From Gammaproteobacteria bacterium (GTDB lineage: Bacteria; Pseudomonadota; Gammaproteobacteria; Burkholderiales; Burkholderiaceae_C): 64,000 nt of DNA. The stretch lies in contig JANYHL010000057.1 of the NCBI GenBank assembly GCA_025359085.1, positions 1 to 64,000 of the forward strand, given 5' to 3'. Below, piece after piece: positions 51,916 through 61,492 of this stretch (its first letter is position 1; the number at the start of each line of letters is the position of its first letter). The position numbers were made by a program, and so were the translations under genes. Under the pieces are notes generated by a model that searched no databases, was not told the origin of the DNA, and saw only the letters and a list, made by a program, of their open reading frames with translations.

Positions 51916-52806
51916 TCAATGCGAGCGAATCATCGTGCCAAAGGCCTGATCGGTCAAAATCTCCAGCAGCAACACATGGGGCACCCGGCCGTCAATAATA
52001 TGCACCGAATTGACGCCGCTCCTGGCGGCATCGAGCGCACCACTGATCTTGGGCAGCATGCCGCCGCTGATGGTGCCGTCGGCAAACAAGTCATCAATCT
52101 GGCGCGCACTCAGGTTGGTCAGCAACTTACCCGCTTTGTCGAGCACGCCGCTGATGTTGGTGAGCATCATCAGTTTCTCTGCCCTGAGCACGGTGGCGAG
52201 CTTGGCAGCCACCACGTCGGCATTGATGTTGTAACTCTCGTTGTTTTCACCAAAACCAATCGGGCTGATGACCGGGATGAAGGCGTCGTCCTGCAGCGCC
52301 TTGACGACGCTCGGGTCAATGCTGACGATGTCACCGACCTGACCCAGGTCGTGCTCGATGCTGGAGTCGGTGTTGTCCCGCATTTTCAGCTTTTGCGCCC
52401 GAATCATGCCGCCATCGCGCCCGGTCAGGCCCACCGCCTTGCCCCCCGCCTGGTTGATCAGGCCCACGATGTCTTGCTGCACTTCGCCTCCCAGCACCCA
52501 CTCGACAATTTCCATGGTTTCAACATCGGTCACGCGCATGCCCTGGATGAACTCCCCTTTTTTGCCCAAACGCTTCAAGGCAGCTTCAATCTGGGGCCCG
52601 CCGCCATGCACCACCACCGGATTGATGCCAACCAGCTTGAGCAGCACCACGTCTTCCGCAAAATCGGCCAGCAAGGCCGGGTCGGTCATGGCGTTGCCCC
52701 CATACTTGATAACCATGGTCTTGCCATGGAACTTGCGGATATAAGGCAACGCTTGGGCCAGAATCTCGGCTTTGTCACGCGGGGGGATGTTGCTAACGTC
52801 GGTCAT
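51916..52806 (-). CDS. argB: Acetylglutamate kinase
   Basis: This 296-residue enzyme phosphorylates N-acetylglutamate in arginine synthesis. It starts [45 protein letters not shown], with [18 protein letters not shown] for substrate binding, and [38 protein letters not shown] at the C-terminus. It stands alone, downstream (in its own direction) of the H-NS gene. Confidence 0.95.
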   Translation of the reverse strand: MTDVSNIPPRDKAEILAQALPYIRKFHGKTMVIKYGGNAMTDPALLADFAEDVVLLKLVGINPVVVHGGGPQIEAALKRLGKKGEFIQGMRVTDVETMEIVEWVLGGEVQQDIVGLINQAGGKAVGLTGRDGGMIRAQKLKMRDNTDSSIEHDLGQVGDIVSIDPSVVKALQDDAFIPVISPIGFGENNESYNINADVVAAKLATVLRAEKLMMLTNISGVLDKAGKLLTNLSARQIDDLFADGTISGGMLPKISGALDAARSGVNSVHIIDGRVPHVLLLEILTDQAFGTMIRSH

Positions 52807-52881
52807 GGGGTGGTGTGGCCTGTGGCTAAAAAGTCGGTCTGAAAATTGTGCCGCAGGCCGCGCCTGGCAACCGCTGCGGCC

Positions 52882-53262
52882 TCAACGCTTGACGGTGAAA
52901 TCTTCTTTGGTTTTGCCGTCAACCAGCAAGGCCGTCAACCAGCGCGGCGTCAAACCGCGGCCGCTCCAGCCCTCGCCGTTGGGGCCGAAGTACTTGGCCG
53001 CCACCGGCCCCGCCACTTTCTTGGCAACACCGGCAGCCTTGTCAGCCGCCCTGCCCTTGGTGGTTTTAATGGTTTTGATGGCTTTGACTTTACCCTTGGC
53101 CCCGCGCGCCTTGCCCGGCTGCAAATCCTTCAGGGTGATACCAAAAGCCTGCATCTTGACCAAAATATCCTGCACCGTTTTGCCAAATTCCCGGGCCTTG
53201 ATCTCAGCGGCCTGTTTTTGCAGTTTCTCTATCTGACTTTGAAGCTCGATTAAATCGCTCAT
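52882..53262 (-). CDS. H-NS histone-family DNA-binding protein
   Basis: This 126-residue protein has a coiled-coil oligomerisation part (MSDLIELQSQIEKLQKQAAEIKAREFGKTVQDIL), a lysine/alanine-rich linker (about 50-85) and the C-terminal DNA-binding motif KYFGPNGEGWSGRGLTPRWL (family core GRGRxPxW, here SGRGLTPRW). H-NS-like proteins compact AT-rich DNA and silence acquired genes. The region upstream of its start is AT-rich. Confidence 0.9.
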   Translation of the reverse strand: MSDLIELQSQIEKLQKQAAEIKAREFGKTVQDILVKMQAFGITLKDLQPGKARGAKGKVKAIKTIKTTKGRAADKAAGVAKKVAGPVAAKYFGPNGEGWSGRGLTPRWLTALLVDGKTKEDFTVKR

Positions 53263-53554
53263 ACTGAATCCTTTTTTATTAAAAATATGAACATCCCTGT
53301 CAGGGCGGTTTCGACTGGCTATTATTCAAAAATATTTGAATAGCTCACATTATCTATTCAAACATCCTTTCAGCCCAGTACAGTGATGACTTTAATTTCC
53401 GACAGTTAATACCAAGCGTCCCGAAATTTAATATCCTGCGCCGAATGAGATATTCCCAGAATATTTGGAAAAAACAATTTAAAACGGCACTTGAAGATTT
53501 CAGATCACGGTTTCAAGACGGGTCGGGTTTGCATTGATCAATGGAGCAAGCAAC
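53263..53554. other. AT-rich intergenic region upstream of the H-NS gene
   Basis: No gene is visible. The stretch 53273..53480 is clearly more AT-rich than the rest of the window (for example ATTCAAAAATATTTGAATAG, an imperfect palindrome). It probably holds the H-NS gene promoter, and its AT content could itself be bound by H-NS. Confidence 0.5.
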
Positions 53555-55552
53555 TCAAAAATGAATCCCCCGCATCATCTGCTGCAGGGCGACCGCCTCT
53601 GGCGACAAGTGCTGCTTGACCACTTTGTCGCCCGGCTTTGCCCCTTTGGCGGCGCCGGAGTCGGGAAACATCCGGAAGCTGGTGTTCATGGCGATTTGCG
53701 CCACCCGCGGCAGCACGGCATGCAAAATCTGGCCGGTAATGCCCAACCGGGTGGCAACGCGCACTGGTTTGAAAATACAGGCTTCGGCAATCATGTCGGC
53801 GGCTTCTTCGGGCGCCAGCGTGGGCACGTTGTTGTAGAGACCGGTCGGCGCAATCATGGGGGTGCGCACCAAGGGCATGTTGATGGTGGTAAAGGTCACG
53901 CCCTGGTCGGCAAATTCGCTGGAGGCGCAGCGCGCCCAGGCTTCCAGCGCCGCTTTGGAAGCCACATAAGCGCTGAAGCGCGGTGCGTTGGTGAGCACGC
54001 CAATGGAGCTGATATTGACGACATGGCCGTGGTGCTTGGCCACCATGCCCGGCAGCAGGCCCATGGTGACGCGCAGACAGCCAAAATAATTGAGCTGCAT
54101 GGTGCGCTCAAAATCATGGAAGCGGTCGTAGCTTGACTCAATGGCACGGCGGATGGAGCGCCCCGCATTGTTGATCAGGAAATCCACGCCGCCATGGTCC
54201 TCGAGAAGCGGTTTGATAAACCGGTCGCAGTCGGTCATGTCGGCAATGTCCACTGCATACGAAACGAAACTGTAGCCTTTGGCCTTGGCCTCCTGGCAGG
54301 CTGCTTCCAGTTTGTCGACATCCCGCCCACAGATGATGGTGATGGCTCCGGCCTCGGCGAACTTGTGCGCAGTCGCCAGGCCGATACCCGATGAGCCCCC
54401 GGTAATCAATACCACCTTGCCCGCCACCGTGCCGCGCAGGGTATGGTCAATGTGCAGAGCGGGGTCGAGATGACGCTCCCAATAGTCCCACAGGCGCCAG
54501 GCGTAGTCATTCAGGTTGGGGCACGCAACGCCTGAACCTTTGAGCGCGGCAAGCGTGTCGCGGCAATCAAACCGCGTCGGGTAATTCACAAACGTGAGCA
54601 GGTCTTCGGGCAGGCCCAGGTCTTTCATGATGGCCTGGCGCACCCGGCGCACCGGGGCCAGCGCCATCAGTCCCTTGGTGAGGCTGCGCGGAATAAACCC
54701 GAGCAAGGCGGCGTTGACGAACAGATTCATCTTGGGGGCGTGCGCGGCACGGCTGAAAATGTCGAGCACGTCGCCCACTCGGTAGCCCACCGGGTCCACC
54801 AAGTGGTAGCATTTTCCGGAGATTCCCTTTTGGTGACTGATCACGTCCAGTGCGTCCACCACAAAGTCCACCGGCACAATATTGACGCGCCCACCTTCCA
54901 GGCCCACCGAAGGCAGCCAGGGGGGCAACAACTGACGCATGCGTTGAATCAGCTTGAAAAAATAGTAGGGGCCGTCGATCTTGTCCATCTCCCCGGTGCT
55001 GCTGTCGCCCACCACCATGGCCGGCCGGTACACCGACCACGGCACTTTGCACTCCTGGCGCACGATTTTCTCACTCTCATGCTTGGTCCGAAAATAAGGG
55101 TGCTCATAGTTCTCGGCCTCCTCAAACATGTCCTCGCGGAACACGCCCTCGTACAAACCAGCGGCCGCAATTGAGCTGACAACATGAAAGTGCGCAGCAT
55201 GAAGGACGCCGGCCAGTTCCACCGTGTTGCGGGTACCATCAACGTTGACGGCGATCTGGCTGGCTTCAACCGCGCCCAGGTCATAGATGGCGGCCAGATG
55301 GTAGAAATGGTCAATCTGACCTTTCAACAGCTTGATGACATCGCCCGACAGACCCAGCTTTTTGGCGGTCAGGTCACCAAACACCGGCACCGTGCGCGCC
55401 GCGCTGGCACCCCAGTATTTGCGCAGGCCCGCCACCTTGCCCTCACTCTCCTGACGAATCAGAAAGTGCACCACTGAGCCTTTGCGCTCCAGCAGCTTCT
55501 TGACGAGACGTTTGCCAATGAATCCGGTGGCACCGGTAACAAAATACTGCAT
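53555..55552 (-). CDS. Two-domain fatty acyl-CoA reductase (FAR, Marinobacter type)
   Basis: This protein of about 665 residues is a fusion. The N-terminal half is an extended SDR: MQYFVTGATGFIGKRLVKKLLERKGSVVHFLIRQESEGKV, VSSIAAAGLYEGVFREDMFEEAENYEHPYFRTKHESEKI. The C-terminal half, from about 370, is a classical SDR: GKVVLITGGSSGIGLATAHKFAEAGA, NNAGRSIRRAIESSYDRFHDFERTMQLNYFG, YVASKAALEAW (YxxxK). This matches the bacterial fatty acyl-CoA reductases that make fatty alcohols for wax esters. It starts at MQYFV (55552). The neighbouring lipid genes support that use. Confidence 0.9.
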   Translation of the reverse strand: MQYFVTGATGFIGKRLVKKLLERKGSVVHFLIRQESEGKVAGLRKYWGASAARTVPVFGDLTAKKLGLSGDVIKLLKGQIDHFYHLAAIYDLGAVEASQIAVNVDGTRNTVELAGVLHAAHFHVVSSIAAAGLYEGVFREDMFEEAENYEHPYFRTKHESEKIVRQECKVPWSVYRPAMVVGDSSTGEMDKIDGPYYFFKLIQRMRQLLPPWLPSVGLEGGRVNIVPVDFVVDALDVISHQKGISGKCYHLVDPVGYRVGDVLDIFSRAAHAPKMNLFVNAALLGFIPRSLTKGLMALAPVRRVRQAIMKDLGLPEDLLTFVNYPTRFDCRDTLAALKGSGVACPNLNDYAWRLWDYWERHLDPALHIDHTLRGTVAGKVVLITGGSSGIGLATAHKFAEAGAITIICGRDVDKLEAACQEAKAKGYSFVSYAVDIADMTDCDRFIKPLLEDHGGVDFLINNAGRSIRRAIESSYDRFHDFERTMQLNYFGCLRVTMGLLPGMVAKHHGHVVNISSIGVLTNAPRFSAYVASKAALEAWARCASSEFADQGVTFTTINMPLVRTPMIAPTGLYNNVPTLAPEEAADMIAEACIFKPVRVATRLGITGQILHAVLPRVAQIAMNTSFRMFPDSGAAKGAKPGDKVVKQHLSPEAVALQQMMRGIHF

Positions 55553-55760
55553 GAAAGCCTCCAATTAGATCGCCTATTCTGGCTGAACTTGGACCAATAT
55601 CCATTCAGCATAAACCCGCGCCCGGCTAGAGCCAACGCCTTAGAAAATTAGGATGTCCCATCTACACGCGGCATCAACCAGCCTTTACAGTGCCGCCCAT
55701 GCACTAAATTTCCCTAGTGCAATCTGATTTAAACGATTCAACCCCCATCTGGAGTATTTC

Positions 55761-56363
55761 ATGGTCAAAAAACTGAAAAAAATAACCCCCCAAAAGAAAA
55801 CCAGCATACCGCTCAAGGTCTCAGTGAAGGATTCAGCCCAGCAAATCTGGCAGGCGGGTCTGGGCGCTTTCAACAAGGCCCAGGCCGAAGGCTCCAAGGC
55901 CTTTGAAGCCCTGGTTAAGGAAGGCGTGAGTTTGCAGCGCAAGACACAGTCCGTTGCCGAAGAAAAAATATCGGAAGCCACCAGCAAGATGTCCACCATG
56001 GCCACCGACATTTCGTCCAAGGCCTCCGGCCAGTGGGACAAGCTGGAAAACATTTTTGAAGAACGCGTGGCCAAAGCACTGAACAAGCTGGGCGTGCCAT
56101 CCGCCAAAGACGTCAATGCCCTGATCGCCCGCATTGAGGAGCTCAACAAGAGCGTGCAAAAACTCTCAACCAAAGGTTCGGCACCCAAAACTGCTGCAAA
56201 AACCGCTGTCAAAACTGCGCCTGCCAAGGCCGTCAAGACCGCCGCCAAGCCGGTTGCCAAACCTGCCGTTAAAGCGGCGCCCAAGCCCGTGCTCAAACGC
56301 GCGGCACCGGCACGCAAAGCAGCGATGGTCGAAACGGTTCAAGCCGCTGCAGCGCAAGCCTGA
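55761..56363 (+). CDS. Phasin-family (PHA granule-associated) protein
   Basis: This 200-residue protein has the phasin-like helix KDSAQQIWQAGLGAFNKAQAEGSKAFEALVKEGVSLQRKTQSVAEEKISEATSKM and a long C-terminal tail of lysine/alanine/proline repeats (KTAAKTAVKTAPAKAVKTAAKPVAKPAVKAAPK). Such proteins coat polyhydroxyalkanoate granules, and the tail can bind DNA, as in PhaF. It is divergent from the acyl-CoA reductase gene and a terminator follows. Confidence 0.88.
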   Translation: MVKKLKKITPQKKTSIPLKVSVKDSAQQIWQAGLGAFNKAQAEGSKAFEALVKEGVSLQRKTQSVAEEKISEATSKMSTMATDISSKASGQWDKLENIFEERVAKALNKLGVPSAKDVNALIARIEELNKSVQKLSTKGSAPKTAAKTAVKTAPAKAVKTAAKPVAKPAVKAAPKPVLKRAAPARKAAMVETVQAAAAQA

Positions 56364-56429
56364 TCGCAGGGCGTCGTGAAAGCACTGAGGCCGCTGATGC
56401 GGCCGGTGCCGACAAAATGACTTCTCGGG

Positions 56430-56453
56430 AGGGCGCTTAGGCGCCCTTTTTTT
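56430..56453 (+). terminator. Rho-independent terminator after the phasin gene
   Basis: AGGGCGCTTAGGCGCCCTTTTTTT: stem GGGCGC/GCGCCC with a four-base loop and seven T. It starts 67 bases after the stop. Confidence 0.9.
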
Positions 56454-56585
56454 CGACTTTTGAAACCGACCGTGCTCCACGAATCGAAGAAGCTCTGCCC
56501 CCGGCTGATTAACAACTAAATAGGACTACCGCTCTTGTTGCGTTGCAGCAAATTTTCATATCCATCACCCCTACACTTTGCGCTT

Positions 56586-57848
56586 ATGAAACTGAAAACA
56601 TCTCGCCCGCCAAGAATCGCGCTGGCATTGGCGGGTGGTGGTCCGCTGGGTGCCATTTACGAAATCGGCGCGCTGTGTGCGCTGCAGGAGTGCCTGAACG
56701 GCATCGACTTCACCAAATTGCAGCACTATGTTGGCGTATCCGCTGGCGGCTTCATTGCCGCCGGCCTGGCCAATGGCATCACGCCGCAGGAGCTGTGTGC
56801 GTCATTTATCGAGAGCGACAACGAGACGTCCGAGAAATCCGATACATTCGATCCGTCCTGGCTGTTGGAGCCCGCCTATGGCGAGTTTGCCCGTCGCGCC
56901 CTCATGTTCCCCGGTTTGTTGCTCTCGGCCCTGTGGCATTTCACAGCCGGGCGAAAATCGTTCATCCGGGCGCTGGAGCGGCTTAGTCCCGGCCTGCCTA
57001 CCGGGATTTTTTCCAACGAGCAAATCCATGTTGAACTGGCCCGGCTGTACGCGCGCGAGGGGCGCACCAACGACTTCCGCCAGCTCAAAACCCAGCTCAC
57101 CCTGGTGGCCACCAATCTGGACAGCAGCGTGGCGGTGCCTTTTGGTCGCCCGGGCTGGGACCACGTGCCGATCTCCAAAGCGGTGCAAGCCAGTGCGGCA
57201 CTGCCGGGCCTGTTTCCACCGGTGGAAATTGATGACAACTACTATGTTGACGGTGCGTTGAAAAAGACCATGCACGCCTCCGTGGCGCTGGCCGGTGGCG
57301 TGGACCTGATGCTGTGCCTGAACCCGCTGGTGCCGTTTGATGCCACAGCACCCCAGGTCGCCAAAGTCATGCAACGTGGTCTGTCACCTGAAAAGCACCA
57401 CATCCCGCGCATCATCGACGGTGGCCTGCCCGCCGTGCTGAGCCAGGCGTTTCGCTCCATGATCCACTCCCGCCTGAGCCTGGGCATGCAGCACTACCAG
57501 CACCTCTACCCCAACACCGACATCATCCTGATCGAGCCCGACCACCGCGACCCTGAGATGTATCTGGCCAATACCTTCAGCTACGCCCAACGCCGCAACC
57601 TGGCCGAGCACGCGTACCAGCAAACGCGCCAGATGCTGCGCTCCAACAAAACCGGACTCTCTGAAAAATTGTGGCGTCACGGCATCAGCCTGCATCATGA
57701 AGCACTGGACGACCCCAAACGGCACCTCAGTGCGCCCCTCAAGCCTGCCAGCCAGGTGGGGCGCGCCATTGCGAATCTGCAGGAAATCATGGACGATCTG
57801 GGCCATGTCGTGCGCTCGGTGTCACACCAGTCGAAGCCTTCATGGTGA
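56586..57848 (+). CDS. Patatin-like phospholipase
   Basis: This protein of about 420 residues has the oxyanion-hole GGGPLGAIYEIGAL, the nucleophile elbow GVSAGGF (GxSxG, serine about 52) and a downstream DGA at VDGALKKT. Family enzymes hydrolyse acyl esters of lipids. It starts MKLKTSRPP at 56586. The track ORF is 17 codons too long. The TetR gene starts inside its last codons, so they are co-transcribed. Confidence 0.9.
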   Translation: MKLKTSRPPRIALALAGGGPLGAIYEIGALCALQECLNGIDFTKLQHYVGVSAGGFIAAGLANGITPQELCASFIESDNETSEKSDTFDPSWLLEPAYGEFARRALMFPGLLLSALWHFTAGRKSFIRALERLSPGLPTGIFSNEQIHVELARLYAREGRTNDFRQLKTQLTLVATNLDSSVAVPFGRPGWDHVPISKAVQASAALPGLFPPVEIDDNYYVDGALKKTMHASVALAGGVDLMLCLNPLVPFDATAPQVAKVMQRGLSPEKHHIPRIIDGGLPAVLSQAFRSMIHSRLSLGMQHYQHLYPNTDIILIEPDHRDPEMYLANTFSYAQRRNLAEHAYQQTRQMLRSNKTGLSEKLWRHGISLHHEALDDPKRHLSAPLKPASQVGRAIANLQEIMDDLGHVVRSVSHQSKPSW

Positions 57849-58504
57849 AAAAAGCGCCACGACGCACCGCTGAGCGGATTCTGGAGGTCACGTTGGAGTT
57901 GTTCAACCGCTTTGGCGAACCCAATGTCTCCACCACCCTGATCTCGGCCGAACTGGGGATCAGCCCGGGCAACCTGTACTACCACTACCCGGCCAAAGAC
58001 GAGCTCATCAACTCGCTGTTTGACCGCTACGAGCGCGCCTTGAACGAGCTGCTCAACGCCAGCGATGGGGTGCGCGACGTGGAAGACGCCTGGTTCTTCA
58101 TGCACAGTCTGTTTGAATTGATCTGGCAGTACCGGTTTTTATACCGCGACCTCAATGACTTGCTGAGCAAGAACCGGCGACTCGAAACCCATTTCCAAGC
58201 GGTCCTGAAAAACAAGACCCGGGCCGTCAAAGCCTTGCTGGATGGCATGAGCCGAACGGGCGCCGTGCGTATTGATTCCCGTGAGGTTGAAGCCACCGCC
58301 ACCAGCATGGTGGTAGTGCTGACCTACTGGCTGAGTTTTGAATACGTGCGTGACCCGCGCCGCGCCCTCGAGCCGGAAAACGCGCAAGCCGCGTTGCTGC
58401 GCGGTGCGCACCACGTTTTGAACCTGCTGGTGCCTTATCTGGAGCCCGGCCAGCGCCTGCATTTGCTGCAATTGGTGGGCGCCTACAATCACGGCGAGAA
58501 ATAA
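57842..58504 (+). CDS. TetR-family regulator of the lipid locus
   Basis: This 220-residue regulator has the helix-turn-helix RTAERILEVTLELFNRFGEPNVSTTLISAELGISPGNLYYHYPAKDELINSLF. Its start overlaps the patatin stop by 7 bases, so translation is coupled. It may regulate the patatin and the following gene. No clear palindrome was seen upstream of the operon. Confidence 0.88.
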   Translation: MVKKAPRRTAERILEVTLELFNRFGEPNVSTTLISAELGISPGNLYYHYPAKDELINSLFDRYERALNELLNASDGVRDVEDAWFFMHSLFELIWQYRFLYRDLNDLLSKNRRLETHFQAVLKNKTRAVKALLDGMSRTGAVRIDSREVEATATSMVVVLTYWLSFEYVRDPRRALEPENAQAALLRGAHHVLNLLVPYLEPGQRLHLLQLVGAYNHGEK

Positions 58505-58545
58505 GAAAAAAGAAAAGCCGGGCACACCGGCCACAGGAGACCCAA

Positions 58546-59319
58546 ATGGCCCAATGGACCGCTTTCCCGTTCGCGGGTGATTATGTTTTTACCGCTGCCA
58601 GCGTTAAAAAAAACTGGGAGCGACTGCATCTGGGCGACGCCGAGCCCCTGCCCAAAGATGCCAAAGTGCTGCAAGCCTGGGCGCTGTTTCACAACGGTGA
58701 ATTCCAGAAGGCCCGGGAGATGGGGCTGAAAATCGGCGGTGCCGGCCTCACCGTTGCCAACAAGGCCGCCTGCATTTATGCCACCTACCTGGAACAACAA
58801 GAAAAAGCCCGGCTCGACCTGTACATGGATGTGGCCCGACGCGCCAGTGCCCAAGCCGCAGAAGACCCCGCCAACTTCAACGCCTTGTACTGGCAAGCTT
58901 ATGCACTGGGTCGCTACAGCCAGGGCATCAGCGTCGCCAAGGCGCTGGCTCAGGGTCTGGGCAGCAAGGTCAAAAAAAAACTGGAACACGTCATCACCAT
59001 CGAGCCCAAACACGCCGATGCGCGCATCGCCCTGGGCTCGTTTCATGCTGAGGTGATTGACAAGGTGGGCTCACTGATTGGCGGCATGACTTACGGGGCC
59101 AAAAAAGACATCGGCCTGCGGCTGTTCCAGGAAGCCCTGAATCTCAACTTTCAATCTGCCATTGGCATGATCGAATACGCCAACGCCATGCTCATGCTCG
59201 ACGGCGACAAGATGATGAAAGAGGCCACCCGGCTGTACCAGCAAGCCGCCGCGGCCAAGCCGATCGATGCGATGGAGCGACTGGATGTGGAGATGGCCCG
59301 AGTAGAACTGGCAGACTGA
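58546..59319 (+). CDS. TPR-like conserved protein in lipid operon
   Basis: This 257-residue protein has helical repeats of TPR-like look (DAKVLQAWALFHNGEFQKAREMGLKIG; DPANFNALYWQAYALGRYSQGISVAKALAQGLG; KHADARIALGSFHAEVIDKVG). It has no signal peptide or membrane segment. I do not recognise a named family. It is the third gene of a run patatin-TetR-TPR in one direction, with 41 bases after the TetR gene. Role unknown. Confidence 0.75.
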   Translation: MAQWTAFPFAGDYVFTAASVKKNWERLHLGDAEPLPKDAKVLQAWALFHNGEFQKAREMGLKIGGAGLTVANKAACIYATYLEQQEKARLDLYMDVARRASAQAAEDPANFNALYWQAYALGRYSQGISVAKALAQGLGSKVKKKLEHVITIEPKHADARIALGSFHAEVIDKVGSLIGGMTYGAKKDIGLRLFQEALNLNFQSAIGMIEYANAMLMLDGDKMMKEATRLYQQAAAAKPIDAMERLDVEMARVELAD

Positions 59320-59434
59320 AAATTTGAAGTTCATTTGCCCCTGAGCGCGCCCCCTGGCGCCCGGCAAACAGCGGCCTTGAAGATTTTCAAGCAGTCGGGT
59401 TTTGCGACAATGGGCGGTTTTCTTAGAATACCTA

Positions 59435-59502
59435 TTAATTTAAGCATTTTGAGGCTCCAGCCCCCGTGTTAGCTGCGCAAGCAGCTACTATATCTATAGT
59501 AA
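59435..59502 (-). repeat. Dispersed repeat copy 7
   Basis: Minus strand TTACTATAGATATAGTAGCTGCTTGCGCAGCTAACACGGGGGCTGGAGCCTCAAAATGCTTAAATTAA. The hairpin half and the GGGGCTGGAGCC half are clear. Confidence 0.8.
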
Positions 59503-59531
59503 ATAAAAATCCAAATACAAGGCTGATCGCC

Positions 59532-60443
59532 ATGAAAATTCTTCTTTTTGGCCGGGGTGGCCAAGTCGGCTGGGAACTGCAACGCAGTCTGTCGGTGCTG
59601 GGCGAGCTGGTCGCGCTGGACTTTGACCCGGCCCACAACCCGGCCGGCTTGTGCGGCGACTTCAGCAATCTGCCCGGGCTGGCTGAAACCATCCGCCGCG
59701 TCCAGCCCGACGTGATTGTCAATGCCGCTGCCCACACTGCGGTGGACAAGGCCGAGGCCGAGCCCGAGCTGGCCCGCGCCGTGAACACACTCGCTCCCGG
59801 CGTGCTGGCCAGCGAGGCGCAAAAACTGGGTGCCTGGTTGGTGCACTACTCCACCGACTATGTGTTTGACGGTAGCGGCCAGCAGCCCTGGCGCGAGTCG
59901 GATCGCACCGGTCCCTTGAGCGTCTATGGGCAAACCAAGCTCGAAGGCGAGCACGCCGTGGCCACCTGCGCCAAACACCTGATTTTCCGCACCAGCTGGG
60001 TCTATGGCGCCCGCGGGGGCAACTTCGCCAAGACCATGCTGCGCCTTGCCGGTGAGCGCGAAACATTGACGGTGATTGACGACCAGATCGGCGCGCCGAC
60101 CTCAGCCGAACTGCTGGCTGACGTCACGGCGCATGCCCTGCGGGCGGCCCTGCACCAGCCCGGGTTGGCGGGCCTGTACCACTGCGTGGCAGGCGGCGAA
60201 ACCAGTTGGCATGGCTACGCGCGATACGTGCTGGGCCAGGCACAGGCGCTGGGCTGGCAGCTCAAAGCGGGGCCGGATCAAATCACCCCCACGGTGAGCG
60301 CCCACTACCCGACGCCGGCGCGTCGACCCTTGAATTCACGCCTGGACACGGCCCGGCTGCAAGCCGCTTTCGGGCTGTTCCTGCCCCCCTGGCAGCAAGG
60401 CGTGGCGCGGATGTTGACCGAAACCCTCAGCCCGCCCCTTTAG
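59532..60443 (+). CDS. rfbD: dTDP-4-dehydrorhamnose reductase
   Basis: This enzyme of about 303 residues makes the last step of dTDP-rhamnose. It starts [30 protein letters not shown], with [34 protein letters not shown] (YxxxK: YGQTK) and [21 protein letters not shown]. It is the first of four nucleotide-sugar genes. rfbA, rfbB and rfbC are not in this window. The start at 59532 follows the repeat copy. Confidence 0.93.
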   Translation: MKILLFGRGGQVGWELQRSLSVLGELVALDFDPAHNPAGLCGDFSNLPGLAETIRRVQPDVIVNAAAHTAVDKAEAEPELARAVNTLAPGVLASEAQKLGAWLVHYSTDYVFDGSGQQPWRESDRTGPLSVYGQTKLEGEHAVATCAKHLIFRTSWVYGARGGNFAKTMLRLAGERETLTVIDDQIGAPTSAELLADVTAHALRAALHQPGLAGLYHCVAGGETSWHGYARYVLGQAQALGWQLKAGPDQITPTVSAHYPTPARRPLNSRLDTARLQAAFGLFLPPWQQGVARMLTETLSPPL

Positions 60444-60451
60444 CGCACCTC

Positions 60452-61471
60452 ATGGCCATGATTTTTGTCACCGGCGGTGCCGGCTATATCGGCTCGCACA
60501 CCTGCGTCGAACTGCTCGCTGCAGGTCATGACGTCACCGTCTTTGACAACTTCTGCAACAGCCAACCCGAAGCCTTGACGCGGGTGCAGCGCATTACCGA
60601 CCGAAGCCCACGCCTGGTGCAAGGCGACATTCGTGACCGGGCGGCGCTGGTGGCCGCTTTGGCGCAAAGCGGCGCCACCGCCGTGATCCACTTCGCCGGG
60701 CTCAAGGCCGTCGGCGAATCGGTGCAACAGCCGCTGGCCTATTACGACAACAACGTGGTGGGAACGCTGCGATTGCTCGAAGCCATGACGGAATGTGAGG
60801 TCAAAACCCTGGTGTTCAGCTCCTCCGCCACCGTCTACGGCGAGCCACAGCGCCTGCCGTTGACCGAAGACCATCCGCTCTCAAGCACCAACCCGTATGG
60901 CCAGACCAAACTGGTGATCGAAAACATGCTGCGCGACCTGTACCGCAGCGACCCGGCCTGGCGCATCAGCTTGCTGCGCTATTTCAACCCGGTCGGTGCG
61001 CACGCCAGCGGCCTGATCGGTGAAGACCCGCAGGGCACGCCCAATAACCTGCTGCCCTTTGTGGCCCAGGTCGCGGTCGGGCGGCGCGCGTTTCTGAATG
61101 TTTGGGGTGACGATTACCCCACGCCTGATGGCACCGGTGTGCGCGACTATATTCATGTGGTTGATCTAGCGCTGGGCCACCTCAAGGCACTGGAGCGACT
61201 GCAACAGCACACCGAATGCCAGGCCCTCAACCTGGGCACCGGCGTCGGTTACAGTGTGCTTGACATGGTGCGCGTCTTTGAACAGGCCAGCGGCCAGCCG
61301 GTCCCCTACCAGGTGGCGCCGCGCCGCGCCGGTGACATTGCCGCGTGCTACGCTGATCCCGCCTTGGCATTCTCGTTGCTGGGTTGGCGTGCCGAGCGCG
61401 GACTCGACGCCATGTGCCGAGACACCTGGCGCTGGCAAAGCAACAACCCCAATGGCTATAAACCAGCCTGA
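60452..61471 (+). CDS. galE: UDP-glucose 4-epimerase
   Basis: This enzyme of about 339 residues starts [42 protein letters not shown] and has [33 protein letters not shown] (Y-x-x-x-K: YGQTK) and [30 protein letters not shown]. It interconverts UDP-glucose and UDP-galactose for surface polysaccharide. It begins 8 bases after rfbD. Confidence 0.95.
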   Translation: MAMIFVTGGAGYIGSHTCVELLAAGHDVTVFDNFCNSQPEALTRVQRITDRSPRLVQGDIRDRAALVAALAQSGATAVIHFAGLKAVGESVQQPLAYYDNNVVGTLRLLEAMTECEVKTLVFSSSATVYGEPQRLPLTEDHPLSSTNPYGQTKLVIENMLRDLYRSDPAWRISLLRYFNPVGAHASGLIGEDPQGTPNNLLPFVAQVAVGRRAFLNVWGDDYPTPDGTGVRDYIHVVDLALGHLKALERLQQHTECQALNLGTGVGYSVLDMVRVFEQASGQPVPYQVAPRRAGDIAACYADPALAFSLLGWRAERGLDAMCRDTWRWQSNNPNGYKPA

Positions 61472-61492
61472 ATGGCAATCATCAAGGAAAAA

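Noticed and set aside
51913-52842. 309-residue plus-strand ORF
   Set aside because: Antisense of argB.
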